The notes beneath the pieces were generated by a model. That model was not told where the DNA came from and searched no databases. It saw nothing but the letters and a program-made list of their open reading frames with translations. From the NCBI RefSeq assembly GCF_003703475.1, contig NZ_RDQM01000005.1, forward strand, positions 124,001 to 188,000: 64,000 bases of DNA, written 5' to 3'. The DNA comes from Allofranklinella schreckenbergeri. Its GTDB lineage: Bacteria > Pseudomonadota > Gammaproteobacteria > Burkholderiales > Burkholderiaceae_C. Within the stretch, counting starts at the first letter, position 1. Each line of letters opens with the position of its first letter. Position numbers and translations under genes: made by a program. Positions 6,495 through 15,255 of this stretch are shown piece by piece.

Positions 6495-8696
6495 ATGTAT
6501 CCCCACCACCTGCCCGCCAAGGGCCGCATTCCCTCTCCCTCCCCTCTCTCTGCCTTCCCCCGCACGGCGTTGATGCCTGCCATCATTGCCAAGGCGCTGG
6601 CGCCTATGGGCGTGCTGCTGGCGGCCACTTCGGCTGGCGCTGCCGATGCGGCGCGCGAGCTGCCGGCGGTGACGGTGCTGGCCGCCCAGCCCAGCGCCGC
6701 AGCGGGCTTGAACCAGCACGCGCCCGCCGACACCGGCTCGCGCCTGGGGCTGACGCCACGCCAAACGCCCGCCAGCGTCAGCGTGATCGGCAGCGCACAA
6801 ATGGCGGCGCGCCACCTCACGCGCGCGCAGGATGCGGTGCTGGCCCTGCCAGGCATGGGCGAATCACCCTCGCCCGGCAATGGCTCGACCAGCCTGAGCG
6901 CGCGCGGCTTCACCGGCCACAGCTCGGTGGCGCAATTGGTGGATGGCACTCGCCTGGCGGTGGCCGCTGGCACGGTGAGCTATCCGTTCTCGACCTGGCC
7001 ACTGGAGTCGGTGCAGGTGTTGCGCGGCCCCGCTTCGGTGCTGCAAGGCGATGGCACGATTGGCGCCGTGGTCAACTACGTCACCCGCAAACCGCTGTTC
7101 GATCGCAGCGAGCGCCAGGCGTTTCTGACGCTGGGCCAGCACAAGCAGGTGCACGGCGGCGTGGGCCTGCGCGGCCCCTTGAGCGATACGCTGGCCTATT
7201 CGGCCTGGCTTGATGCCGCGCGCAGCGACGGCGTGCGCCGCGATAGCGCCTACGATCGCCAGAACGCCTCGCTGGCGCTGACAGCGCGCCCCAATGCCCG
7301 TTTTGCCGCCACGCTGGCGTTTGATGGCGGCCACAACGATGCCGACACCTACTTTGGCACGCCCGTGCAGGGCCAGGCGGTGCCGCGCCAATGGCAGCGC
7401 CTGAGCTTCAACGTGGAGGATGCGCAGGTGAAATACCGCGACCAGGTCTGGCGCCTGCGCCTGCATTACGACGCCGCCCCCGGCGTGCAACTGCGCAACG
7501 AGAGCTACCACCTGCGCTCCAGCCGCCAATGGCGCAACGTGGAGGATTACACCTACAACAGCGCCACCGGCCTGGTTGACCGGGCTGATTTCATCGCCAT
7601 CGGCCATGAACTCAAGCAAAGCGGCAACCGGCTGGAAGTGCAGGCCCAGGGCCAGGTGGCCGGGCTGTCGCACAAGCTGGTGGCCGGGCTGGAAGCCTGG
7701 CGCGCCGATCTCGACCACTTCAACAACTCGCCCTACGGCGGCGCCGACAGCGTCGATCCCGCGCGCATCGTGCCCGGGCGCTTTCACAGCCCCGACCCCT
7801 TTGGCCTGGGCCATCGCACGCGCCTGAGCACCACGGCGCTGTTTGCCGAAAGCCATTGGACGCTGACGCCGCAATGGACGGTGCTGGGCGGCCTGCGCGC
7901 CGACCGCATCCGGGTGCGCACCCAGAACATGCGCGCACTGGATGCACCGCGCCAGATCCGCTACACCCCCGTCACTGGCCGCCTGGGCGCAGTGTGGCAA
8001 GCCAGCGAAGCCGTTGCGCTGTACGGCCAGTTCGCCACCGGCACCGATCCGCAAGGCAGCGCGCTGTCGGTGCCCAGGGACAAGAACGCCGAGCTGACCC
8101 GTGGCCGCCAATGGGAAATCGGCGCCAAGGGCGAGCTGCCCGCCATCCACGGCGAATGGAGCGTGGCGCTGTACGACATCCGCAAAAGCCGCATCCCCAC
8201 GCGCAACCCCTACCGCCCGGCCGTGACCGAGCAAATCGGCAGCCAAAGCTCGCGCGGCATTGAGCTGGCCCTGGCCGCCGAACCGCTGCCGGGCTGGACG
8301 CTGGACGCCAACCTGGCCCTGCTGCGCGCCCGCTACGGCCAATACCACTCCGCCACCCGCAGCGGCCAGCTCATCAGCTACGGCGGCAATGTGGTCAGCG
8401 GCGCGCCCGAGCGCATCTTCAACCTCTGGAGCGGCTGGCAACTGCACCCGCAATGGCAGCTCAGCGCCGGGCTGCGCCACCAGGGCCGCCGTCCGGGCAA
8501 CCCGGCCAACAGCCGCTGGCTGCCCAGCTATACCGTGCTCAATGCCGCGCTGACCTGGCAGCCCCAGCCCCAAGCCAGCCTCAGCCTGTCGGTGCAAAAC
8601 CTGGCCGACCGCGTTTACCCGCTCTCGGGCGGCAGCACGCGCTGGCTGCTGGGCGCGCCGCGCACCGTCTCGCTGACGGGCCGGTTCACGTTTTGA
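6495..8696 (+). CDS. TonB-dependent outer-membrane receptor, probably for corrinoids
   Basis: I start at ATG 6495, which has AGGAG five bases upstream, giving 733 residues; the longer frame from 6189 runs through the riboswitch. A long signal peptide ends near TSAGAADAA, followed by a TonB-box-like ELPAVTV. The plug domain shows TPRQTPASVSVIGS, LSARGFTGHSS and VQVLRGPASVLQGDGTIGAVVNYVTRKP, and the barrel ends with the aromatic RTVSLTGRFTF. By sequence the plug resembles siderophore receptors (FhuA/FpvA group) more than classical BtuB. However, the cobalamin riboswitch upstream and the BtuCDF-like importer downstream make a cobalamin or cobinamide substrate the best guess. Energy would come from TonB-ExbBD. 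Confidence 0.88.
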   Translation: MYPHHLPAKGRIPSPSPLSAFPRTALMPAIIAKALAPMGVLLAATSAGAADAARELPAVTVLAAQPSAAAGLNQHAPADTGSRLGLTPRQTPASVSVIGSAQMAARHLTRAQDAVLALPGMGESPSPGNGSTSLSARGFTGHSSVAQLVDGTRLAVAAGTVSYPFSTWPLESVQVLRGPASVLQGDGTIGAVVNYVTRKPLFDRSERQAFLTLGQHKQVHGGVGLRGPLSDTLAYSAWLDAARSDGVRRDSAYDRQNASLALTARPNARFAATLAFDGGHNDADTYFGTPVQGQAVPRQWQRLSFNVEDAQVKYRDQVWRLRLHYDAAPGVQLRNESYHLRSSRQWRNVEDYTYNSATGLVDRADFIAIGHELKQSGNRLEVQAQGQVAGLSHKLVAGLEAWRADLDHFNNSPYGGADSVDPARIVPGRFHSPDPFGLGHRTRLSTTALFAESHWTLTPQWTVLGGLRADRIRVRTQNMRALDAPRQIRYTPVTGRLGAVWQASEAVALYGQFATGTDPQGSALSVPRDKNAELTRGRQWEIGAKGELPAIHGEWSVALYDIRKSRIPTRNPYRPAVTEQIGSQSSRGIELALAAEPLPGWTLDANLALLRARYGQYHSATRSGQLISYGGNVVSGAPERIFNLWSGWQLHPQWQLSAGLRHQGRRPGNPANSRWLPSYTVLNAALTWQPQPQASLSLSVQNLADRVYPLSGGSTRWLLGAPRTVSLTGRFTF

Positions 8697-8764
8697 CGCG
8701 CCCTGATACACACAGGCCAAGGTGAACCCGGCCGGGGCGTGCGCCACGCCCGCCTCGGCCCATT

Positions 8765-8847
8765 TTTTATATTTCAAAAGGAAATAAAATACCCTAGTTT
8801 TGGCTTGATATAAATCAAATCAATTTTACTTTGATGTGTATATAAAA
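8765..8847 (+). repeat. AT-rich intergenic palindrome, family A copy 3
   Basis: The outer ends TTTTATAT and ATATAAAA enclose TTTCAAAAGGAAAT, the core CCCTAGTTTTGGCTTGAT and ACTTTGATG. It lies in the gap between the receptor and ATPase genes and ends 5 bp before the ATPase start codon. Confidence 0.83.
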
Positions 8848-8852
8848 CATCC

Positions 8853-9683
8853 ATGAACGACACCCATCCCCGCACTGCGCCCCCCGCGCTCAGCCTGGAG
8901 GGCATTCACCTGCGCCTGGGCGCGCAGGCCGTGCTGCATGCCCTTGACCTGCACGTGGCCGAGGGCGAACGCCTGGCCATCGTCGGCCCCAACGGCGCGG
9001 GCAAAAGCAGCCTGCTGCATGTGCTGGCAGGCCGCCTGGCGCCCGATGCGGGCTGCGTGCGCCTGTTCGGGCGCGAGCTGCGCCAACTGCCGCCCTGGCA
9101 ACGGGCGCAGCAAATGGCCGTGCTGCACCAGGCCGAAGACCAAACCCCGCCGCTGGCGCTGCGCGACTATGTGGCGCTGGGCCGCATCCCGCACGGCGGC
9201 GGCGCGGGCGATGCCCCGGTGGAAGCGGCGCTGCACCGCTTCGGCCTGCACGCGCTGGCCGATCGGCGCATGGACCAGCTCTCAGGCGGCCAGCGCCGCC
9301 TGGCCGCCCTGGCGCGCGCCGTGGCGCAAACCCCGCGCGTGCTGCTGCTCGATGAGCCGACCAACCACCTGGATTTGCGCACCCGCATCGACGCGCTGGA
9401 CGCCGTGGCCGCCCTGGGCATCACCGTCGTGGCCGTGCTGCACGAGCTGAGCCTGGCGCCCCGCTTTGCCCAGCGCGTGCTGGTCATGCAACAAGGCCGC
9501 GCCGTGGCCTGCGGCGCGCCCGCAACCACGCTGACCCCACCCTTGGTCCACGCCGTGTTTCGCATGGATGTGCGCACCTTTCCGCCGCTGCCCGGCCAAG
9601 CCCATCCCGCACTGCTATTCGACGCGCCGCCAGGCGCACGCCCGTTTGACGCCATCGCCCCTGCCTTTGCCGCCAGGCCATGA
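8853..9683 (+). CDS. ABC transporter ATPase of a cobalamin/siderophore-type importer
   Basis: The 276-residue cytoplasmic ATPase has Walker A GPNGAGKSS, a Q-loop HQAED, the signature LSGGQRR, Walker B VLLLDEPTNHLD and the switch histidine in VLHELS. Order and length match BtuD/FecE/FhuC. It is followed closely by a binding-protein gene and a FecCD-type permease, completing an importer. A substrate of B12 or another corrinoid is inferred from the riboswitch and receptor upstream. The start ATG 8853 lies directly after the AT-rich repeat, and no good ribosome-binding site is visible between them. If the riboswitch transcript continues through the repeat, the whole group is B12-controlled. Confidence 0.9.
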   Translation: MNDTHPRTAPPALSLEGIHLRLGAQAVLHALDLHVAEGERLAIVGPNGAGKSSLLHVLAGRLAPDAGCVRLFGRELRQLPPWQRAQQMAVLHQAEDQTPPLALRDYVALGRIPHGGGAGDAPVEAALHRFGLHALADRRMDQLSGGQRRLAALARAVAQTPRVLLLDEPTNHLDLRTRIDALDAVAALGITVVAVLHELSLAPRFAQRVLVMQQGRAVACGAPATTLTPPLVHAVFRMDVRTFPPLPGQAHPALLFDAPPGARPFDAIAPAFAARP

Positions 9684-9705
9684 GCTTTTCTCATTCCTTG
9701 CCACC

Positions 9706-10740
9706 ATGATGACATTGCCTCTTTCTTTACGCCGCCTGGCCCTGTTGCTGGCCGCCTGCGCCACCCTGCCTGCCGCCCAGGCCCAGCCCTTTCCGCTGAC
9801 TGTGCCCAGTTGCGGCCAGACGCTGCGCTTCGAGGCCCCGCCGCAGCGCGCCGTGTTCCACGACATGAACATGACCGACATGGCCCTGGCGTTGGGCCTG
9901 CAAAAGCACATGGCGGGCGTGACCGGCGTGACCGGCTGGTACCAGGTGCGGCCCGCAATGCGCAAGGCGCTGGCAGGCATCCCCGAGTTGGCCCCGCGCC
10001 AGCCCGCGCTGGAAAACCTGCTGGCAGCGCGGGCGGACTTTTTCTTTGCCGGCTGGAACTACGGCATGCACCCCGGCGGCCCCGTCACGCCCGACACATT
10101 GGCGCGCCACGGCATCCCCACGCTGGTGCTGACCGAGAGCTGCATCCGCATCGACCCAACCCGCCCCGCCGCCAGCATGGAGCTGCTGTATGGCGACTTC
10201 ATCAAGCTCGGCGCCATCTTCGGCAAGCGCGCCCTGGCCGAGCAAATGGTGCAAGGCTGGAAAGAGCGCCTGGCGCGCCTGCCTGCCCCGCCTGCCGGGC
10301 CGCCTGCGCGCGTGTTTCTCTACGACTCGGGCGAAGCCAGCCCCTTCACCGCCGGCCTCCACGCCATGCCGCAAGCGCTGATCGCCGCCGCTGGCGGACG
10401 CAACGTGATGGACGATTTGCCCACCAGTTGGGGCACGACTTCATGGGAAGTCGTCGCCGGGCGCGATCCGCAGCTCATCTTGCTGCTGGGCAGCCGCAGC
10501 GATCCGCAAGCCCAGCGCCTGATCGCCACCTTGCGCGCCCACCCCCTCATGCGCCGCCTGCCCGCCGTGCAGCAGGCGCGCTTTCTGGTGCTGCGCTATG
10601 AGGAAATCACGCCCGGCCCGGCCAATATCGACGCCATCGAAAAAATCGCGGCGGCGCTGCACGCTTTGCCCGGCGCTGGCGCACCAGCGTCCCCAGGCGC
10701 CACGGCCCCAGCCTCCCCCAAACCCGCCCATGCCCGCTAA
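9706..10740 (+). CDS. Periplasmic substrate-binding protein of the B12/siderophore-type importer
   Basis: I start at ATG 9706, giving 344 residues with a clear signal peptide (RRLALLLAACATLPAAQA). The mature protein fits the helical-backbone, class III family of BtuF/FecB-like proteins: early PQRAVFHDMNMTDMALALGL, a central ARADFFFAGWNYG, and a C-terminal segment NIDAIEKIAAALH. The tail after about residue 320 is a Pro/Ala-rich extension. It should capture the substrate in the periplasm and dock onto the permease encoded next; the permease start codon lies 11 bp inside the 3' end of this gene. The ligand is inferred as cobalamin or a cobamide from the riboswitch context. An Fe-chelate cannot be excluded. 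Confidence 0.86.
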   Translation: MMTLPLSLRRLALLLAACATLPAAQAQPFPLTVPSCGQTLRFEAPPQRAVFHDMNMTDMALALGLQKHMAGVTGVTGWYQVRPAMRKALAGIPELAPRQPALENLLAARADFFFAGWNYGMHPGGPVTPDTLARHGIPTLVLTESCIRIDPTRPAASMELLYGDFIKLGAIFGKRALAEQMVQGWKERLARLPAPPAGPPARVFLYDSGEASPFTAGLHAMPQALIAAAGGRNVMDDLPTSWGTTSWEVVAGRDPQLILLLGSRSDPQAQRLIATLRAHPLMRRLPAVQQARFLVLRYEEITPGPANIDAIEKIAAALHALPGAGAPASPGATAPASPKPAHAR

Positions 10741-11806
10741 GCGCCATACCGCCGCCCCAGCAACGCCCCAGTCGCGCGCGGCGCTATGGCGCAGCCTCTT
10801 GCTGGTGGTTTTAAGCATCGCCCTGGCGCTGCTGCTGTGCACCTCCATCGCCTTCGGCCCTGCGCCCCTGGCGCTGGACGAAGTGCCTGCCCTGCTCTGG
10901 CAAGGCTGGCAACAGTGGTGGCAAGGCGCGCCAGCCCAAGCCAGCGACAGCGGCATGGCTGCCGCCATCGTGTTCGAGCTGCGCGCGCCCCGCGCCCTCA
11001 TGGCCGCCAGCGTAGGCGCGGCGCTGGCCGTGGTGGGGCTGCTGCTGCAAACCATCAGCCACAACGGGCTGGCCGATCCCTACACCTTCGGCCTGTCCTC
11101 CGGCGCGGCAGCGGGCGCGGTGCTGGTCATCACCACGGTGGGCGACATCGTCGGCATCTGGAGCCTGCCGCTGGCCGCTTTCAGCGGCGGCCTGGTGGCC
11201 GCGGGCGCGGTCATGCTGCTCATGCGCGGCCAGCGCCTGCGCTCACCCGAGCGCATGGTGCTGGCCGGGCTGGCCGTCTCCTTTTTGTTCTCGGCGCTGA
11301 CCTATTTGATGACCTTCATGGGCGACCAGCGCGCCGCCCAATCCGTGCTGTTCTGGACCATGGGCGGCTTTGGCGCGGCGCGCTGGGACAACCTGCCCAT
11401 CGCCCTGAGCGGCGCGGCGCTGGCCATCGGCTTTGCCCTGGCGCGCCACCGCGCACTGGACGCGCTGCTGGCTGGTGACGCCGCCGCACACAGCCTGGGC
11501 GTGGAGCCGGGCGCGCTGCGCCGCCAGGTTTTCATCGCCACTGCGCTGGCCACCGCCTGCTGCGTGGCCGTGGCCGGGGTGATTGGCTTTGTCGGCCTGA
11601 TGGCCCCGCACCTGGCCCGCGCCGTCGCAGGCGCGTTGCATCGCCGCGCCCTGGCGCTATGCGCCCTCAGCGGCGCGGTGCTGATGCTGCTGGGCGATGT
11701 GCTGGCGCGCCGCCTGCTCGCGCCCCAGGAGTTGCCTGTTGGCGTACTTATCGCCCTGGTAGGCGCGGCCTTCGTCATTGGGTTGCTGACGCGCCCAAGA
11801 CCATAA
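10730..11806 (+). CDS. FecCD/BtuC-type ABC transporter permease
   Basis: The 358-residue protein starts at ATG 10730, overlapping the binding-protein gene by 11 bp, which implies translational coupling. A first hydrophobic helix (LLLVVLSIALALLLC) is followed by RAPRALMAASVGAALAVVG and QTISHNGLADPYTFGLSSGA, the hallmark of the FecCD family. The late GVIGFVGLMAPHLAR carries the conserved loop that contacts the ATPase. About ten membrane helices are expected. It forms the channel of the importer with the ATPase and binding protein just upstream. The gene order receptor, ATPase, binding protein, permease is compatible with one riboswitch-led operon. Confidence 0.9.
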   Translation: MPAKRHTAAPATPQSRAALWRSLLLVVLSIALALLLCTSIAFGPAPLALDEVPALLWQGWQQWWQGAPAQASDSGMAAAIVFELRAPRALMAASVGAALAVVGLLLQTISHNGLADPYTFGLSSGAAAGAVLVITTVGDIVGIWSLPLAAFSGGLVAAGAVMLLMRGQRLRSPERMVLAGLAVSFLFSALTYLMTFMGDQRAAQSVLFWTMGGFGAARWDNLPIALSGAALAIGFALARHRALDALLAGDAAAHSLGVEPGALRRQVFIATALATACCVAVAGVIGFVGLMAPHLARAVAGALHRRALALCALSGAVLMLLGDVLARRLLAPQELPVGVLIALVGAAFVIGLLTRPRP

Positions 11807-12001
11807 GCGCAAAAGATGCAATAGGGATTAACACGGATAGGACTCAACCAGGCCGGCAAACTTCCTATGATCCAATGCTGGATTGCGTCGCCGCCGATGC
11901 TGGCAACGCAGCCCCGATCGCGGCCGAAAAACGTCGCGTTCTCATTCGATAACTTTCTCTTATCGACGTGTTTTCCCAACCTTTGAGTCCATCACATCCA
12001 T
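11807..12001. other. Intergenic gap without recognised features
   Basis: These 195 bp separate the permease from the nucleobase-type transporter. I see no family A repeat, strong terminator or tRNA here. It presumably holds the promoter of the downstream gene. Confidence 0.5.
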
Positions 12002-13423
12002 ATGCCAATGCAACGTGAATACGGGAAAGAGCACCCGTACTGGCCACTAGGGCCCTTCAAAGTCCGTTTGCCTTTTATCCATTACCGCTGGGAATTCCCT
12101 GAAATGGTGCAGGCCTTCATGATGTTCGTGGTGAACATGGCCGCCATCCCGCTGCTGGAGCAGTACCTGGGCTTTCCCTACGAGGCGGCGCTGGCCGCCG
12201 TCATCGTGTGCAACCTGTGCTTTTTGCTGCCGGCCCTGCTGGGCGTGCCGCTGGTGCCTGGCTGGATCACGCCTGCACTGCCTATCGTGACGCTGTACCT
12301 GCAAGGCTTCGAGCCGGGGCCGCAGGCCGTCAAGGCCATGGTGGCGCTGCAAATCGAGGTGTGCATCATCTTCATCGTGCTGGGCGTGACCGGCCTGGGC
12401 AACCGACTGGTCAACTTCATTCCCAACTCGCTCAAGTGCGGCATCATCATCGGCGCGGGCATTGCCGCCATGATGGGCGAACTCAAGACGGGCGGCCGGG
12501 TGGAGGGCGCCCCCCTGTCCATCCTGCTGGGCTCCATGGTGGCGGCCTACATCCTGTTTTCCCTCTCGTTCAAGAGCGTGGTGCTGCGCAACAAGCTCGC
12601 CAAGATGATTTCCAACTTCGGCATGGTGCCCGGCATCGTGGTCGCCATGCTGGTTGGCTGGATCGCCAAAGAGTTCCCCTGGCCGAGCATCGAATGGGGC
12701 ATCACCAGCCCCAACTTCGGCCTGCTGTATGAGCATCTGCCGCTGGTCGCGGGCTGGCCTGACACCGAGATGTACCTCAAGGCCATTCCCACCGCCCTTA
12801 TCGCCTACGTGATCGCCTTTGGCGACATTCTGGTGGGCTTTACCCTGGTCAAGCGCGCCGATCACCAGCGCCCTGACGAAGTGATTGAAACCAACGTCAC
12901 CCGCGTGCACCTGGTCACCGGCATCCGCAACGCCATCCAATCGGTGTTTGCGCCCTGGCCCGGCCTGGCTGGCCCGCTGTGGACACCTGTGCAGGCCACC
13001 ACCGCCGAGCGCTACGCACTGGGACCCAAGGCCATGGACTCCATCTACAGCGGCCAAGGCACGTTCTGGATCTCCGGCCTCATCGCCATGTTCGTGCTGC
13101 CCCTGGTCACTCTGTTCAAGCCCGTGCTGCCGCTGGCGCTCTCGCTCACACTGATCCTGACGGCCTACATCTGCATCATGGTGGGCATGGAGGAGCTGAA
13201 GGACTCGGCCGAGCGCGGCGTAGCCGGCATCGTGGCCGTGACGCTGGCCATGCCCGATCCCAAAGCGACGATTTACGCCATCGTGGTGGGCCTGGTGCTG
13301 TACTTCCTCATCGAGCGTCAAAACGCCACGGAGCGCAGCAAAGGCGATTTGTCGATCATTTCCGACGGCACCGAAGCCATTGAAGCCGGTGATGAGCGCG
13401 GTCAGGCAGCCCGCAAAAACTGA
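12002..13423 (+). CDS. NCS2-like (xanthine/uracil family) membrane permease, substrate unknown
   Basis: The 473-residue protein is a polytopic membrane protein with about 12 hydrophobic segments, for example AFMMFVVNMAAIPLLEQYLG, CGIIIGAGIAAMMG and FWISGLIAMFVLPLVTLF. The segment KAIPTALIAYVIAFGDILVG and the overall size suggest the NCS2 / solute-carrier 23 group of nucleobase permeases, but the typical signature is not clear. I therefore leave the substrate open. The N-terminus is charged (YGKEHPYWPLGPFKVRL) and no signal peptide is expected. The start ATG 12002 has an alternative ATG two codons later. It is a single gene running towards a pseudouridine synthase 26 bp downstream, so the two could be co-transcribed. 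Confidence 0.6.
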   Translation: MPMQREYGKEHPYWPLGPFKVRLPFIHYRWEFPEMVQAFMMFVVNMAAIPLLEQYLGFPYEAALAAVIVCNLCFLLPALLGVPLVPGWITPALPIVTLYLQGFEPGPQAVKAMVALQIEVCIIFIVLGVTGLGNRLVNFIPNSLKCGIIIGAGIAAMMGELKTGGRVEGAPLSILLGSMVAAYILFSLSFKSVVLRNKLAKMISNFGMVPGIVVAMLVGWIAKEFPWPSIEWGITSPNFGLLYEHLPLVAGWPDTEMYLKAIPTALIAYVIAFGDILVGFTLVKRADHQRPDEVIETNVTRVHLVTGIRNAIQSVFAPWPGLAGPLWTPVQATTAERYALGPKAMDSIYSGQGTFWISGLIAMFVLPLVTLFKPVLPLALSLTLILTAYICIMVGMEELKDSAERGVAGIVAVTLAMPDPKATIYAIVVGLVLYFLIERQNATERSKGDLSIISDGTEAIEAGDERGQAARKN

Positions 13424-13449
13424 TCGCCGCCCCAGCGGCAACAGGCGCG

Positions 13450-14343
13450 ATGCGACGCGGCAACGCGCCTGAGGGCTACAGCCGCGCGGGCGTATGGGCC
13501 GGGGAGTCGGGCCAGATGCTGGACTTCCTGGCGCGGCGCTTTCCGCGCGTGGATATGGCCGTGTGGCGCGCCCGCATTGCGCGCGGCGAGGTGCTCGACG
13601 CACAGGGCCGCCCCGTGCGCTGCGACACCCGTGTGGAAGGCCTCTCGCACGTCTTCTACCGCCGCACGCCCGAGCAGGAAGCGCCCATCCCCTTCGAGGC
13701 CCAGGTGCTCTACCAGGACGCGCACCTGGTCGTGGCCGACAAACCCCACTTTCTCCCCACCGCGCCAGGCGGCCAGTACGTCGAGCAAACCCTGCTGACC
13801 CGCCTGCAACGCCAGTTGCGCCTGCCGCGCCTGGCGCCCCTGCACCGCCTGGACAAGGACACGGCCGGTCTGGTGCTGCTCTCCCCCGAGCCTGCCGGGC
13901 GCGACGCCTGGCACACCCTGTTTCGCAGCCGCACCGTGCGCAAGCTGTATGAGGCCGTGGCGCCCTGGCGCGCCGAGCTGGAGCTGCCGCACACCCACGC
14001 CAGCCGCATGGAAGAAGGCGGTGCGCGCTTTTTCACCATGCACGAAGTGCCCGGCGCGCCCAACAGCCAAACCCATATCGAAATGGCCGCGCGCAGCGGC
14101 GCGTGGGCGCTGTACCGCCTGCGCCCGGTCACGGGCAAAAAACACCAGTTGCGCCTGCACATGGCGGCGCTGGGCGCGCCGATCCGGCACGACGCGTTTT
14201 ACCCCGAGATCAACGACCCGCCGCCGGGCGACTACAGCCGCCCCCTGCAACTGCTGGCGCGCGAGCTGGCCTTTACCGACCCCGTCAGCGGCCGCGAGCG
14301 GGTGTTTGTCAGCCAGCAGCGGCTGCAATGGCCGCCTGATTAG
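13450..14343 (+). CDS. RluA-family RNA pseudouridine synthase
   Basis: The 297-residue enzyme converts specific uridines in rRNA or tRNA to pseudouridine. The catalytic motif HRLDKDTAG carries the essential aspartate, preceded by LVVADKPHFLPTAPGG and followed by RTVRKLYEAV and the C-terminal GKKHQLRLHMAALGAPI, all typical of RluA/RluC/RluD. A separate S4 domain is not evident, although the first 60 residues (ARIARGEVLDAQGRPV) resemble a reduced version of one. The target position cannot be predicted. ATG 13450 follows the permease gene by 26 bp. Confidence 0.92.
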   Translation: MRRGNAPEGYSRAGVWAGESGQMLDFLARRFPRVDMAVWRARIARGEVLDAQGRPVRCDTRVEGLSHVFYRRTPEQEAPIPFEAQVLYQDAHLVVADKPHFLPTAPGGQYVEQTLLTRLQRQLRLPRLAPLHRLDKDTAGLVLLSPEPAGRDAWHTLFRSRTVRKLYEAVAPWRAELELPHTHASRMEEGGARFFTMHEVPGAPNSQTHIEMAARSGAWALYRLRPVTGKKHQLRLHMAALGAPIRHDAFYPEINDPPPGDYSRPLQLLARELAFTDPVSGRERVFVSQQRLQWPPD

Positions 14344-14351
14344 ACCTTTGA

Positions 14352-14424
14352 TTACAAATCAAAAGAAAAGAAATCAACCCGTTTAGGCAAATCCAGCTTA
14401 GAGCTGAATACCATTTGATTTGCA
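14352..14424 (+). repeat. AT-rich intergenic palindrome, family A copy 4
   Basis: The ends TTACAAATCAAA and TTTGATTTGCAA are near-perfect inverted copies. The core is CCCGTTTAGGCAAATCC. It sits between the convergent pseudouridine synthase and ExoD-like genes, 9 bp after the first stop codon. Confidence 0.82.
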
Positions 14425-14434
14425 ATAACCCCAC

Positions 14435-15112
14435 TCAGCCCAAAAAGTGCGTGCCTGCCCGCCAGGCCGCCCAGGCCAAGGCGCTGAAGTAGGCGATGGA
14501 GCCCAGCGTCATCACATGCCCGCCCAGCACCAGCAGGCCATCGCGCTGGGTGATGCCCAGCGCCAGCAGCAAGATACCGATGCCGGGCAGCGTGTTGGAC
14601 AGGGGCACCAAGCCCAGCGGCAGCATCAGCAGCACGGCGGCCACCATGATGACCAGGCCGTTGATACGGTTCATGGCGCCGCGCGTGAGGGCGGGCAGGC
14701 GCTGGGGTTTGAGGTAACGATCCACCTTGCGCAAGATGCCCACGCCGCGTTGCAGCACGGGGCGCAAGCGGGCTGTTTCCACCTGGCGATCGGCCACGAA
14801 GGCGGGCAGCCACAGCGGGCGTTGCAGCGTCACCGAGATGGCGATGAGCAAGATGGCCAGCCCGAACACCGTGGAAACGCCCGGCAGCGAGACGGGGATG
14901 AGAAACGGCAGGCTGAGGATGGCGCAGAGCATGAGCAAGCCCTTGTCGCCCATCAAAGCCATCAGCTCGCGCACGGAGAAGGCCGGTTTGTCGATACGCG
15001 CCAGCAGTTGGGCCAGGATTTCGCTGGCCGACCACTGGGCGCCGCCCGGGCGGGCCTGGGCGTTGGCGTGGTCGTCGGCAGAGCGGTCAGAGGAATGGGG
15101 GGGATGGGACAC
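14435..15112 (-). CDS. ExoD-like membrane protein
   Basis: The product resembles the ExoD family, named after a Rhizobium protein needed for normal exopolysaccharide production and alkali tolerance. The pattern ELMALMGDKGLLMLCAILSL, followed by LPFLIPVSLPGVSTVFGLAI and the paired C-terminal helices VIMVAAVLLMLPLG and LPGIGILLLALGITQRDG, matches it well. Four or five membrane segments are expected. The start is uncertain: the open frame extends to a TTG at 15157, and I chose the GTG at 15112 (225 residues), but no good ribosome-binding site is seen for either. The molecular function is unknown. Confidence 0.78.
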   Translation of the reverse strand: MSHPPHSSDRSADDHANAQARPGGAQWSASEILAQLLARIDKPAFSVRELMALMGDKGLLMLCAILSLPFLIPVSLPGVSTVFGLAILLIAISVTLQRPLWLPAFVADRQVETARLRPVLQRGVGILRKVDRYLKPQRLPALTRGAMNRINGLVIMVAAVLLMLPLGLVPLSNTLPGIGILLLALGITQRDGLLVLGGHVMTLGSIAYFSALAWAAWRAGTHFLG

Positions 15113-15255
15113 GGCAGTGGGCGGGATAAAAGTGAAAGGGCCAGCAAAGGCCGCCAACAGGCTGTTCTGCGGGCGGCGGCGCTGAAATCAAGCTCCCCTT
15201 CTGTGACGACTTGTTGCGAGCCGCATCAGGGCATTGCAGCGCAGCTCGGGCCAGT

